Positions 47,966 through 58,923 of a stretch of 64,000 nt of DNA are shown piece after piece; the stretch's first letter is position 1; every line of letters begins with the position of its first letter. The notes beneath the pieces are model-generated. The model was not told where the DNA came from, did no database searches, and saw nothing but the letters and a program-made list of their open reading frames with translations. Position numbers and translations under genes: made by a program. The stretch comes from Pisolithus tinctorius (Eukaryota; Basidiomycota; Agaricomycetes; Boletales; Pisolithaceae): assembly GCA_024663395.1 (NCBI GenBank), contig JANFAH010000014.1:496001-560000 (forward strand), written 5' to 3'.

Positions 47966-50900
47966 TTACTTCGCATGCTGCGATGGTATTGCAAGGGTGT
48001 CGGATTGGTTTGTTGCCTGCAGCTGCTCCCTCATGAATGCGTTCTGAGCCCCATACCAGTTACGAGAGTAGAAATCAATAGGTAGCCCTTTCACTGGAGG
48101 TCCCTTGCTGTCATTCAAACTAGCCGTCCTAAAGTGTGGCCAGGCACCAGCTGTTGTCTGCCATTTACCATTGTATCGGAGGCGCAGGTGGAGGGAATCC
48201 AGCATTCGTAGCCAAGCAGTGACTTGTTTAGAGCGCCAGTCCTTCTCCAGGATGTAGTACGTTGCCTCGCCCCGGTGACCTTCATGGTCAGATTCATCAG
48301 AACTCATGCCATCTTGGCCAAGCGATTCCACTATGGCGACTGCACGATCTTTGATTTCCCCGTATTCATAGGCGGTCTGCAGACGACGGCTGTAGAGCTT
48401 CAACAGTCTTAGATATGCGAAAACATGTAGAGGTAGTTAGTAGCTTACCTCGTGCTTTCTTTGACGCCGTCGATTCCGAGCTTTACGTTCCGTTCTATCC
48501 TCGTCATCCAGCTCTTTGACCTTGTACCGCGTTCTTAATGTCATTACATGGGTCAACCACGCCTTCACGACGTATTCGAGGGTATAGTTTTCTCCTCGGT
48601 GACCTCGGCGACGTTTCAGATACTCTTGGGCGAAGACAAGCGCAGCAGATTTGTTCCACTCAGAGCGTGGCAAACCTTCCAGGTCTATGCGAAAATCCTC
48701 GACTGTGCAGCATGGCCCACTCTTGGGATCCCATGCGCTGATCTCCCTCCGACCAACGGACCGTGGCAGATCTTCACGGTCTTCTATGCCCAAAAGCTCT
48801 TGCCCAAGCTCCCGAACAGATTTCTAAACGCCGGAAATTGTCAGCGGCTCTGGGGTACATGTGTGCCTAGCTCATCTACCTTGAATTCATTGTAACTTGG
48901 TGCTCGGGGTTTCGGGAGTTTCTTTATCTTCTTAGAGGTAGACTTACTCGTTTGTGATGAGCTTGTCCCGGCGCCATTCTCAGCGGATTGATTCGTCAGA
49001 CCTGGAAGCGCCTTCTCTAACGCGACGGCGACAGAAGACTCGACGATCTTCCCAAGTTCCTGCCAAATGTTTGCTCGAATCTTACTTTCGATGCTGTCCT
49101 GGAGGTCTTGTAACTCGCGTATCCTCGTGGGGCTGGCATTCTAAGTTTATTGATACGTGAGAATGACAGCAATTGGAACACAAGGTAACGAGCTACCATT
49201 GCCTGTGGCTGGGGATGCTGACCGGTTTTGTCATTACACTCTGCCTGACAGCCTGTCTTTCGACCAGGAGTAAATCCTCCAGACGGTCGAGGAGGTGATT
49301 GAGGAACCAACGGAGAGGGCATAAAAAAACCGCCCTCGAGAGGCTGAGAAAAAGTAAGAGGATCAGGGCCTGGAGCCTATGAGGGCTTGTAAGCCACAGA
49401 TCGAGCGACCCACAGGCGAAAACAAACCTTGGATTTCCCTTTCACACTAGTGACATCTTCAACTCGACCGTGTTTTGGTCCAACGGTGGCAACCTACAAG
49501 GCCCATTAGCTATCGGTGTGTGGACTTAGACCAGTGCAAACCGTCGTTGTATTGTTGACATCTCTTGCACGTGCGGATTTGGAGGGTCCCGCGTGGACGC
49601 CAACAACCTACGAAGTAATCCATGTCCAGAAACGCCAGAAACACCGAATTTCAGTACGTACCTTATTTTTCCCCTTCACAGCAATCAAATCTCCTACCTG
49701 ATTGTGCTCCCCACCCTGTTCTGGCATGCTTGATGTCTATGAAAAATCCGAATTTGGTATGAGATATCGATTCGCCCCAAAGATATAAGCTTACCTCGAC
49801 ATCCATCAACTGAAAGGTATTTCCAAGCATATCGTCGTCACTCATACCACCATCGCCTTCCTCGGTGGTGCCTGAGTCTGAGTCTGAGTCCGAGCCCGAG
49901 CCCGAGTTTGAGTCCTTGACGGCTCCTGCGAGCGCGGATTTAGAGGGTCCCGCGTGGACGTCAACAGCCTAGGAGGCGATTCACGTCCAGAAACGCCAGA
50001 AACGCCAAACTCGGTACATACCTTATTTTTCCCCTTCACAGCAATCAGATCTCCTGCCTGATGGTGCTTCCCACCCTGTTCTGGCATGCTTGATGTCTAT
50101 GAAAAGAATTTAGTATGGATATCAATTTGCGCCGAAGATCTAAGCTTACCTCGACATCCATTAACTGAAATGTGTTTCCAAGCATATCGTCGTCACTCAT
50201 ACCACCATCGCCTTCCTCAGTGGTGTCTGAGTCCGAGCCCGAGCCCGAGTTTGAGTCCTTGATGGCTCTTGCGAGCGCAGATTTAGAGGGTCCTGCGTGG
50301 ACTGTCAACAGCCTAGGAGGCGATTCACGTCCAGAAACGCCAGAAACGCCAAACTCGGTACATACCTTATTTTTCCCCTTCACAGCAATCAGATCTCCTG
50401 CCTGATGGTGCTTCCCACCCTGTTCTGGCATGCTTGATGTCTATGAAAAGAATTTAGTATAGGATATCAATTTGCGCCGAAGATCTAAGCTTACCTCGAC
50501 ATCCATTAACTGAAATGTGTTTCCAAGCATATCGTCGTCACTCATACCACCATCGCCTTCCTCAGTGGTGTCTGAGTCTGAGTCTGAGTCCGAGTCCGAG
50601 CACGAGTTTAAGTCCTTGACGGCTCTTGCGAGCGCGGATTTAGAGGGTCCCGCTGTGGACTGTCAACAGCCTAGGAGGCAATTCACAGTCCAGAAACGCC
50701 AGAAACTGCCAAACTCAGTGCGTACCTTATTTTTCCCCTTCATAACAATCAGATCTCCTTCATCCTCTCGTTCCTCGCCTTCACCGGGTTCAACTCTAGC
50801 GCTGTCACCAACAGCGGGATCGAACTCCTCGGTAGCCTGGTCGTCAGTGGTACGAATGCTGACGTTAGAAAAAGTCTCCTCCCCGTCTTCCCCGCCCTCG

Positions 50901-51535
50901 CTGGAGACAGCTCCGCAAAAGACTTCTCTGTCGTTGTCGTTGTCGTCTCTCTCTCCCTCCCCATCAGCTCGGTCATCAGTGCCAGGACCCTGCATGTCAT
51001 CCGTGGCCTCGTTACTGTCACAACCCAGTTGCTCCCGTTCTAGGTCCACCTCTCTTCTGCGTTTTCTGACCCGAAACAAATCGGGACGTAATGTAGATAC
51101 ATCTTCAGATTTGTCGTGGTCGTGGTCGTCTTCACCGTCTTTCTCATCTTCCTCTCGGCCCCTTTTTCTTCCTGTCTGGTGCACACAAAATCAGGTGTAA
51201 GCCTAATGCCAGAGACGACGATTAACGACGATTAACGACGTACATTTTCCCTGAGTGCACCACGCGTTATCTTGTTGAAAAACCCCACCAATGCACCTGC
51301 AGATGAAGAGAGAAAGCGCTTCGTCGGTGACACTGGGGGTGTGGGTTCTTCCACGGCGGTATCCTCGATGGGAAAAGCAGTCGTGTCTGATGCATCCTAT
51401 TAAAACAAACGTCTTGTGCTGATTAGTAATTACAAACAGAGTTATAAAACGAACCTTGACATGACTAGAGGCTCGAGGATGGCTAGGGGGCGGAGTTGGC
51501 AACGGACCTTGACGTTTTGCCTCGCGACGTGCCAT
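47966..51535 (-). CDS. Acidic multi-exon protein with a tandem exon-pair array
   Basis: ATG 51535 (MARREAKRQGPLPTPPPSHP). Exon 2 reads DASDTTAFPIEDTAVEE, exon 3 TGRKRGREEDEKDG, a long Asp/Glu-rich exon ending EGDLIVMKGKNK. Then come repeated exon pairs: A, GPSKSALARAVKD plus GMSDDDMLGNTFQLMDVE; B, SMPEQGGKHHQAGDLIAVKG. Unique exons follow (VATVGPKHGRVEDVTSVKG; a Pro-rich exon; QDSIESKIRANIWQELGKIV). The C-terminal region reads SVRELGQELLGIEDREDLPR, SEWNKSAALVFAQEYLKRRR, LYSRRLQTAYEYGEIKDRAV, QDGMSSDESDHEG, PVKGLPIDFYSRNWYGAQNA, ending at 47966. That C-terminal region is familiar from a very large agaricomycete family of unknown function. Most joins are phase 0. Array length may vary between strains. 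Confidence 0.7.
49655..50760 (-). repeat. Tandem array of about 350-bp exon-pair units
   Basis: The exon B landmark CTTATTTTTCCCCTTCA starts at 49662, 50022, 50366 and 50726 (plus coordinates), spacings 360, 344 and 360 bp. Three full exon A copies lie between them, and the intron sequences are repeated too, so the unit is genomic. A microsatellite of GAGTC(T/C) words inside exon A varies in length among copies. Just 5' of the exon A body the copies differ by one or two bases, which changes which acceptor keeps the frame. Confidence 0.9.
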
Positions 51536-52240
51536 CTTTCGGCGTGTTTCGGCTGTTTATATCGTCAACGACGAAATGTGGGTGCAACAACCAAAAACGG
51601 TACCTCGGGACAGGGCGTCCGGCGCGATCTTTGCATAGGGATGAAAGGGCTTGTATGTAGGGCCGCCTGTAGGAACAGCCTGCGGCGTTCCACGCCGCAT
51701 GCGAGTGCGGATATGTCGTAAATCGACTTGGGACATGGGTTGTATCAGCTCGAAATCCTAGTGGCGCGGCCCCAAGAGTGAAGGATCTTATAAGTCATGG
51801 AGGACACAAAGAAGAGGGGTTAACAAAGAAACGTATCTAGAGCTGTTCGGCAACATTTGTTGGGCTAGTTCCTGCTAGACTCCTTCGATAAGAATAAGTA
51901 CACCATATGGAGGGGTTCGAAAGGCGAGAGCATTGTGACAACTGGTCAAGTTTCAAGGTCAGTATCTTGCTCATGTGCAGAAAATCCATGCCAAGGTAAA
52001 CGTCGCCTACGGTAGTATTGGAAGACACTTTCCATTTTCGCGACGGTGTGGATATGCCTTTGTCGTAGATTATCGGGTCTAACCGCACTCGTCAACGGCA
52101 CGTTTTCGATCGACGATGGCGTTTTCGCTTTCAGTTGTCTGGTATTAGGTAAGTCCTGGCCGATTGAAACCGATGCGGGGGAAATCCGAGTGAAAACCTG
52201 TGAAAACCTGTGAAAACCTCAAGGAGATATGTATGTAGTT
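51536..52240. other. Upstream region and undetermined sequence
   Basis: Contains the 5' flank of the 51,535 gene. A minus-strand frame (51,837-52,088) has no motif. A triple direct repeat of GTGAAAACCT lies at 52,191-52,221. Confidence 0.35.
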
Positions 52241-52678
52241 TTACGTGCGGCACGACGAATGCACGAGACACGGTTCGAGTACAACACATCCGAATGTCTC
52301 CAAAATGACGTGTTGTAGTTGCCAAAAATGTTGATCGCGTTTGCGTTCTTTGGAGAGGTTCTGGTGTACGGCGATGTTGACGATGGTCCCGGTGGTCGTT
52401 CCTGGGGGTAGCAGAACAGATGGAAACTCAATTAGATGAGCCCGTCCGCCTATAAATATCTGTAATAGAGCAAATCTGATATGAGCATTCCCGAAGGAAA
52501 TGAAACTTGTTTCGTACCGCGAGTTGACGATCTCAGGCTCCAGAGTACACGCCGCATAGGGTGTTCGATTTCCTCGACCTCTGAATTCTACACGAGACGG
52601 ATCCGTGTCGAACCTGCGTCGGACCACGGAAGAATCTGGTAAGATTGAGACCATCCGAATCAAATCCGAGGCGGACAC
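52241..52678 (-). pseudogene. CHS5-like N-terminal domain fragment
   Basis: The minus strand reads GGRAHLIEFPSVLLPPGTTT followed by GTIVNIAVHQN, KERKRDQHFWQLQ and ILETFG. This is the N-terminal module of Chs5 (exomer subunit, chitin synthase III trafficking), where HHLIEFPS.LLP.G...GSIVNI is highly conserved. The fibronectin type III and BRCT domains that should follow are not found downstream (51.8-52.2 kb), and the first residues before the domain look abnormal. It is therefore a gene fragment, the second such 5' piece in this half of the window after the methyltransferase piece. Confidence 0.65.
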
Positions 52679-52880
52679 GAACCTCAGCAGGATCTCCCTC
52701 GAATCCGCTTAAAATCTGAGCGTTCTTGCCACATCCGTCACAAACGTTTTTTTTGCAGCGCAACAAGAAAATATTGATATCGATGTTGATGAGAAAATAA
52801 GTCCATACAAGCTAACCGACCACAGTACGTCATGCGTGTTCAAATCTCGGCAGCTTCTAATACTAACTCTGCAGGATCGT

Positions 52881-53345
52881 TGAAACCGCTGGCCGACATC
52901 TGTCGCCCATTTCACTGAGCCTTACTTGTGATACCGTTGGCCGACATCTGTCGCCCATATCACGGAGTAAGTGTTCACGATTTCTCAGCTCGTTGAAACA
53001 GTTGGCCAACATCTGTTGCGCGTTTCTGTGAGCTGGTGCTTATGCACCCAAACCTCCTCGACCTGCTCGTGAAACTGTTGGCTGACATCTGTCACCCATA
53101 TCATGTAGTAGCTTTTCGTGGGTTTCTTTACTTGTTGAAACAATTGGCCAACGTCTGTTGCCATGTTTCACTGAGCAGGTACTCACCCACCCCGACCCGC
53201 TCGCCCTGCTCATGAGACCGTTTGGCAGACATCTGTCGCCCGTATCATGTAGTAGGTCTTCGTGGTTTCACTGCTTGTTGAAACAGTTGACCAGCGGCTG
53301 TTGTCCGTTTCACCCTACTCATTGAAACCGTTGGCTCACATCGCT
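52881..53345 (+). repeat. Array of eight hairpin-forming repeats with covarying stems
   Basis: Seven imperfect inverted repeats of 34-39 nt start at 52881, 52929, 52994, 53070, 53136, 53211 and 53279, plus a truncated eighth at 53323. From 52929 they form dimers with a period of about 141 bp. Each has a core TGG-C-NNAC-ATCT-GTNN-CCA and outer arms such as TGAAAC/GTTTCA or GTGATA/TATCAC. Stem bases change together between copies (CGAC/GTCG, CAAC/GTTG, TGAC/GTCA). It lies between the CHS5-like fragment and the Ser/His-rich fragment. No known satellite or RNA family is recognised. Confidence 0.8.
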
Positions 53346-53352
53346 CTCGTCC

Positions 53353-54365
53353 GTGTCCTCCTCGGCCTCGTCCTCCCACTCCCACTCACATTCTTACTCC
53401 CAGGCCCGACCGTCTCGTCCATCACCGCACTCACAGGGCTCGACAATCCCACACGCCTCCTCAACTTCCAACCCACAATCACAATCACACAAACAATCCC
53501 ACGCCCATTCTCAACCCCACCCTCATCCTACCGATAACCGCATCTCCAGCGATGACTCAGATCTTGCAACCATGCTTGAAGGCATCTCTCTCGGCGCTGC
53601 TCCTGCCAAAAATGGCGGTCCCTCGATCCCAGTACATCCACCGATACCACTGACGCATCGAGCACCATCGCCAACGGCAGCGAAGTAGCGGGTGCACCCC
53701 CGAAAAACGATCCCGCGCAGCCTCTCTGTTCAGCGCGCATCTCAACGCGTCAACCGATAACATCTCCCTCTCATCCACCATGCCCTTCAGCTTATCTATG
53801 ACATTCTGACTCCTCGCCCCCTAATGTGCTACGTCCAGGTGCCAACAACTACGACCAAGAAGCCTATATCCAGGACCAGGTCTCGAACCCAGCAGTTCAA
53901 CGGTATCCGGTCCAGCTCGTACAGCTCTCATCCAGGGTCGACGCCGCAACTCGGTCCCTTGGCACGTATACCCTCTCCCGATCCAGAGCAGATAGACGGA
54001 CTACATCGACACCATTCGCACTCATCGACGTCGCAGCACGGCGGTGGCAATAGCGGGATTGCTGCTGCTGGAGGTAACTCGTCCTCGCCAGTTATTCTTT
54101 CTAGTTCCAGTAACGACTCGTCTTTGCGAACAACTTGTCAGTGTACGATACTTTCTCTTCGGCAGTCTACGATCGACGAAGTGAACCTGCGACGTGGAGT
54201 CATCTCACTCCGACACTGGCGCAGAGGATCAAGGACGAGTTGAATTCGTATAAGATGGAGATTATCCGTCCTGACATCTGCAGCTATACAGGGCGCCCTC
54301 AAACGCGCAAGAATGAGATGTCTGGCCGGGGAAGGGTACGCGCCAACACGTTTCCTGTTTGAAGT
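53353..54365 (+). pseudogene. Ser/His-rich regulatory-type gene fragment, frameshifted
   Basis: The plus strand opens with a Ser/His-rich frame (SSSHSHSHSYSQARPSRPSP) containing SSDDSDLATMLEGISLGAAP. The frame then shifts at an A-run (about 53,702) into RSRAASLFSAHLNASTDNIS. Later pieces read ANNYDQEAYIQDQVSNPA, PLARIPSPDPEQIDGLHRH, and RRSEPATWSHLTPTLAQRIK with DELNSYKME. These look like an ordered remnant of a conserved fungal gene, but I cannot name it. Homology appears to stop at about 54,270. The frame changes and missing 3' part make it a pseudogene. Confidence 0.5.
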
Positions 54366-55396
54366 ATTTCTTACTGAAACGTTGCTCTTCCAACACTCGT
54401 GCTTGGTATCGGTTTTAAAGTATGTCGTATTCCACTGCTGTATGATAATACACCATTCTTTGTGATATGATATTCCACCACTGCACGATAATCCTCCGTT
54501 CCTTCTGGCATTGCTTGACTCACCCTGCGTGCAAATTTCGTTCCCTTGCCGTTTGAGCCACCAAACCCAGTCTCCCCGTTCCCATGACCTCGCTTCAGTG
54601 GATTCACTGGGGCCACTGCTGGCTCTCGCAGGATAATCATCTCGCGGACTACGGCCATAAAAATGGATTTCTTGTCCCCACCCGAGTATTCTAGCGAGAG
54701 TAGGCGGCATGGCAGACTCCGTGGAATTCTCTGTGGCATCGTCAATGACAGAAGTGAAAAGAGCCTCCTACCTAGTGCCAGCTTCGACTAGCGATACACG
54801 AGGAGCGTGAATTCCCTTCTCATGAAAGTGGTTTGAAATGGGGGCTCCCACTCTTCACATTTCACATCTTCACATCCAGCATTCGGCCATGTGACCACAG
54901 ACCCGATTTGTGTCGTGTCGCCGACACGTTTACATGCTCCGATTCAGCGCTGATATGATCACGTCTTCGCTCGAACACAAAGGCGTCGGTTTCGGAATCG
55001 CGATCGTTCATCCGTGCAAAATCGCAAATCGTTTTCAAGATAATGATCAACTACGGTTCAAGTACATCCTCTTTCGTATCGCTGCAGCAACCCCGCTGAC
55101 CATGGCTTTCATACTCGAGCAAGGCTCTGATGTCGTGCATCGTTGTCGTTCTCTTCTTCCAGGTTCGTCTGCCCTGCGCGCTTTAGAGATTAGGCTTACA
55201 TAATAGCATTTCCCTAGTCGATGACGATTACTGTCGATTGGTGAAATTTAGTCCTTCTCCTGTACCACTCCAAACTCAGAGGTGCTCCTAAGTTTCGTAT
55301 TCCAGGACGCGTAAGCAAGTCCTGGTCTGTGAGAACCTTTGCAACGCTCTCCCATTCCGGACCGGCGGTTCTGTGGATGTCCGGACGGAATGTTTG
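54366..55396. other. No assigned gene
   Basis: Minus-strand frames of 80-190 codons lack motifs. A minus-strand frame at 55,214-55,453 reads smoothly (GPEWESVAKVLTDQDLLTRP) but no family is recognised and it overlaps the start of the MFS fragment. Confidence 0.35.
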
Positions 55397-56290
55397 GCAG
55401 TAGGTTCCCGCGAACCCGTGGGAGCTGCATTTTATTCTCGTTTTGGCTTCCACGGACCGTTCATTTTCGGATCAATATGTGCGGCATTGGATTTCCTTGC
55501 CCGTCTTCTCGTGATCGAAAGGCATGAAGCTATCGCATGGGGCGTCGACCCATGGGTTGCGTATCACCCACCAACTGGGTCGGCGTCGGCGGCCTGTTTG
55601 GTAACAGACGTACAACGTCCACTGACTTCCATTCCATCAGACTTTGTCCAGATGGTGACGACAGCGATATCTGACCAAACAAATGTTTTGGAACTTGGAC
55701 TCATCATCATCATGCCTGAATCTCACGTCGTCAGTCGTTGGCTGGGATGCTACAAGATTCCGAAGCCGCCCTTGTGCGGAAACTTCTCTGCTTTCTGTTA
55801 TTACCGATTTGTTGCGATCGCCTCGTGTTCTCACTGCCCTGTTCATGCCATCGGTTTTTGGGTACATACCACCTACACTTCCCAGTTTTATGACTCATCT
55901 TCTCAGCGGTGTTGTGAATAGCATGGAAGAGCCTACCTTGCCGTTACCTCGCTGCTTTCATACCAGCTCTGATCTGTCAGTTAAATCTCATCTGGCTACA
56001 CACCTTCTGACTTCTTGCAGCGTCGCCCATCGCTGGTTGGCTAGTTGACCGAGTAGGAACGGACTACATTACTGTACTCTATTTAGCCTGTACAGCGCCT
56101 TGGTGGCCAGTGCTGGTACTGCGAAAATCCTTGGTTTTATTTATCATGTCTTTGGCTATACAAAGTAAGTAGTTTCTCTGCCATTTCTGTGTCCGTGCCC
56201 TTTGCGAACCAATTGTCAGGTTTCTTTGTCGGTAGGGTTTGTCCCACCAGTCACTTCCGAGCTGGCTGCCGTGTCACGGAACATGTAGGG
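55397..56290 (+). pseudogene. MFS transporter (DHA1/vesicular amine type) fragment
   Basis: The plus strand reads GAAFYSRFGFHGPFIFGSIC, LARLLVIERHEAIAWGVDP, and later LLRSPRVLTALFMPSVFG. After an intron it reads PIAGWLVDRVGTDYITVLYL and ACTAPWWPVLVLRKS, then after another GTAAGT intron FVPPVTSELAAVSRNM followed by TAG (56,286-56,288). These match the middle and late transmembrane part of DHA1-type drug/amine transporters, where GGALYSRFGFRGPFIFG and SPIAGWLVDRVG are typical. The first roughly 120 residues and the last helices are missing, and frame changes occur. It is a dead fragment. Confidence 0.75.
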
Positions 56291-56622
56291 CGTAAAATGT
56301 ACGCAGCTTCTTATTCTCTCTCAGCGGGTCCAGACTACTCTCACAATTCAGTTTTCCCAAGCTCTTAAACTTTCAACGCTAGAGGCTTTGGTTAAATACG
56401 ACGATCGAGGGACTCAATACACTACATGCAATGAAATCCACGAAAATCGTGGCTGTCGGAGAACAAATATTATTTACTTTTTTCTTCTTCTTCATGCTTA
56501 CTTCGTCAACGTATTATGGGTCAAACACTATAAATACTGTAATTGTAATGCAAAAGATTGTGACCCGACAAGCACGAGAAAAAATCACCGTGTCCTGGAC
56601 TGCCTGGAGGGCGGGTGTATTA

Positions 56623-58323
56623 TCAATAGTGGTCAATCACAATTTCTACCGCTGGGTAAGCATCGAACAACGCTACCGTATAATGGTTAAGTGACCCCAC
56701 AAAACTCGTGTCAACTGTCAGAACAACTGAGCGCAGACATGGTAAAAGGGTACGGCAATCGAAATCAAGGGGTCCAGGTCCAGGAGAGTGGGTAGGATGC
56801 TGCAGAAGTGCATCTAATAAGCCAGTTGACGACATCCCGTAGATGCTCAGGTGTTGCACAGCCGGATACATTGACAGGATTTTGGTCCAGGTACGAATGG
56901 GGATTCTGTCGTGATAATCTGTGCCAAAAATGAAATGTAGACACTGTACATGCGGGAGGGAGGGAAAGGAGCCGGCTATACGGGTGGCATCCCAGGGGAC
57001 GGCATTGGACCATTCTATGGATAAATGGGTGACATGTGGGACAGAGGGTGCGTCAACGTAACCGATCGCCTCTGGAAACCCAAAAAATTGGAATGACATT
57101 GCAGCGTAATGGATCTCCACTGTGCGGTATGTGGTTAGTCGAGCACACGCTCCCACAGCAGACAAAAGATGATTCAAATCCGCGGTGCTATCTTGGGCAC
57201 TCAGATCTTCAGAGTGAACTTCTAGTAGTTGGAGGCAGGGGGTAGTAAGGGATTCCAGCAAGAACGCCATGTGCACTGCAGTAGCTTCCAAAATGACTGT
57301 GCGAAGACATGAAAACAATATTCTTGATGCGCTAGATGGAAGAACAGATTGCTTCAGGGCTTGGCGAATGACAAGGACCTGAAGAAGAGGCATATCCCGT
57401 AGAAACGCCATCAAATCGTTCAGAGACAATCTGGAATCTGCGGGGAGATGGCAGAGAGTGAAATTTCGCAGATTACAAAAACCTTCAGGGTGAAACAGCG
57501 GCCAGTGGATCCCGAAATTTTCGATGTGCAGATGGCGAAGAGCTGGTGCTCTGAGCTCGAGTACGGGGATTGTTGACCTAGCGAGCACTTCGGAAGAGTT
57601 GTAGCCAACCAGGATGAGTGTTCCCAGGTTGGGTGTAAACCTTGGGATGCACGCCACCATTATCGTCATGTGTTCAAGGGGTAGGTGTAAGTAAACGGAG
57701 CGGACCCGATGTGGTGTGGCAAACGCCCGAGAGACATTGTTCTCCGCAGTTAGCACGTCCCGCTGATAAACAATCGATCCGAAGATATTCTCCGAATAGT
57801 TGAGCGCATAATCCCAGGAGACGTCCAGCAGATGTGGCATAGAACGCTGTATCATCATTGCTACCCACTCTCCGTTGTCATTGGCAAAATTGATCGCACG
57901 AGCCCAAAGTCGGGGAGAAGTAGTGGTGATTGCTCGCCACTGGCGGCACACATGACTGCAGGCTACCAGTGAGTGACTCCCGACTTCCGAGTCCGCAACA
58001 TATTGAAAGATATCTAGAAGGAGCTCCACTGGAAGCCTCATTATGGGCAAAAAGGAGTTTAGACCCTCGTGCAAGCGCCGGACAAGTTCAAGGAGACGCG
58101 CGACCTCTGCACTAATGACTAAAGGATCAGCAGCCCTCAGTGGAAATGGTGCCTGGTATTGGGGCTGTAACCGTGCATCGGCAGATCGCAATTTTCGGGA
58201 TTGCTGATATCGAAGAGTAAATAGTACTGCACCAAGAATTGAGATCACCGACAAGAATATTGGAATTCCACACTAACCAGGAATCGTGGTTACCACAAAC
58301 AGGATTAAGGACGGGATTGTCAT
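56623..58323 (-). CDS. F-box protein with N-terminal membrane anchor
   Basis: Exon 1 58323-58278 and exon 2 58226-56623 (1,650 nt, 549 aa) close at phase 1 across a 51-nt intron (donor GTTAGT, acceptor GTGCAG). The ATG exon encodes MTIPSLILFVVTTIPVLFTL, a hydrophobic anchor followed by RYQQSRKLR. The F-box follows (LPVELLLDIFQYV, then SLVACSHVCRQWRAITTTSP and RLWARA). The remainder is leucine-rich with repeated LRHLHIENF-type segments. F-box proteins recruit substrates to SCF ubiquitin ligases, so a membrane anchor would place recognition at a membrane (inference). The long exon has no stop. Agaricomycetes carry hundreds of such F-box genes. Confidence 0.75.
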
Positions 58324-58657
58324 ACTGACACGTTGGTAACCGGTAAAATACCAGAGACCAACGCGTCAATATCCTGTAGCTTCCTCTCTTTTAACCACCT
58401 CAAAACAAAGGAAGAGTGGCAAGGCGGAGACTTATCCCGACGCCTGCCACAAATCACGGGAACTCACACCCATGCTTTGTTATGCTAGCATCTACGCGCA
58501 TTGCCAGATTGGAGGCCAAGGTTTAGATTAAGTCACCTTGCTTACAAGGTCCCCACAGGCCGTGTCGACATTCATACACGTCTTTTTGGTTAGCCGAGAA
58601 TATCATTTTTTGTGCCTCAGCTCTGTACTCCGCATCTCCGCCCCTCTGTACCACCAA

Positions 58658-58906
58658 GTACTGTCAGAGGGTGCAATACGGCGACACCCGCCCCGTAATG
58701 CGCAGTGAAACGGGTCCGTCCTCAACAACACGTAGGTGTCCATGTATTCTGCCGTGCAGCCCTCCGGTGTCATCTACGCGCTGGTACTGTCCAAGGGTGC
58801 AATACGGCGAGAGCCGCCCCCTAATGTGCTGTGAAAGGGGTCCCTCCTCAACAACGTACGTGTCCATAAATTCAACCGTGCAGCCCTCCAGTGTCTTCTA
58901 CGCGCT
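58658..58906 (+). repeat. Two-copy tandem repeat, about 125 bp
   Basis: GTGCAATACGGCGA recurs at 58,671 and 58,797, GTGCAGCCCTCC at about 58,754 and 58,879, and CTACGCGCT at the end of each. The copies differ by scattered substitutions and a 2-bp indel. They lie just upstream of a small gene and may be a duplicated promoter or 5' exon. Confidence 0.85.
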
Positions 58907-58923
58907 ACAATCCTCCGCCCACG

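Noticed and set aside
50517..51200. 227-codon plus-strand Ser-rich frame
   Set aside because: It is the antisense of the Asp/Glu-rich exon of the minus-strand gene, whose splice sites and exon phases are well supported.
52881..53345. CRISPR-like array reading of the hairpin repeats
   Set aside because: This is eukaryotic sequence, the spacers are themselves repeated in dimers, repeat units diverge strongly, and no Cas-type gene is present.
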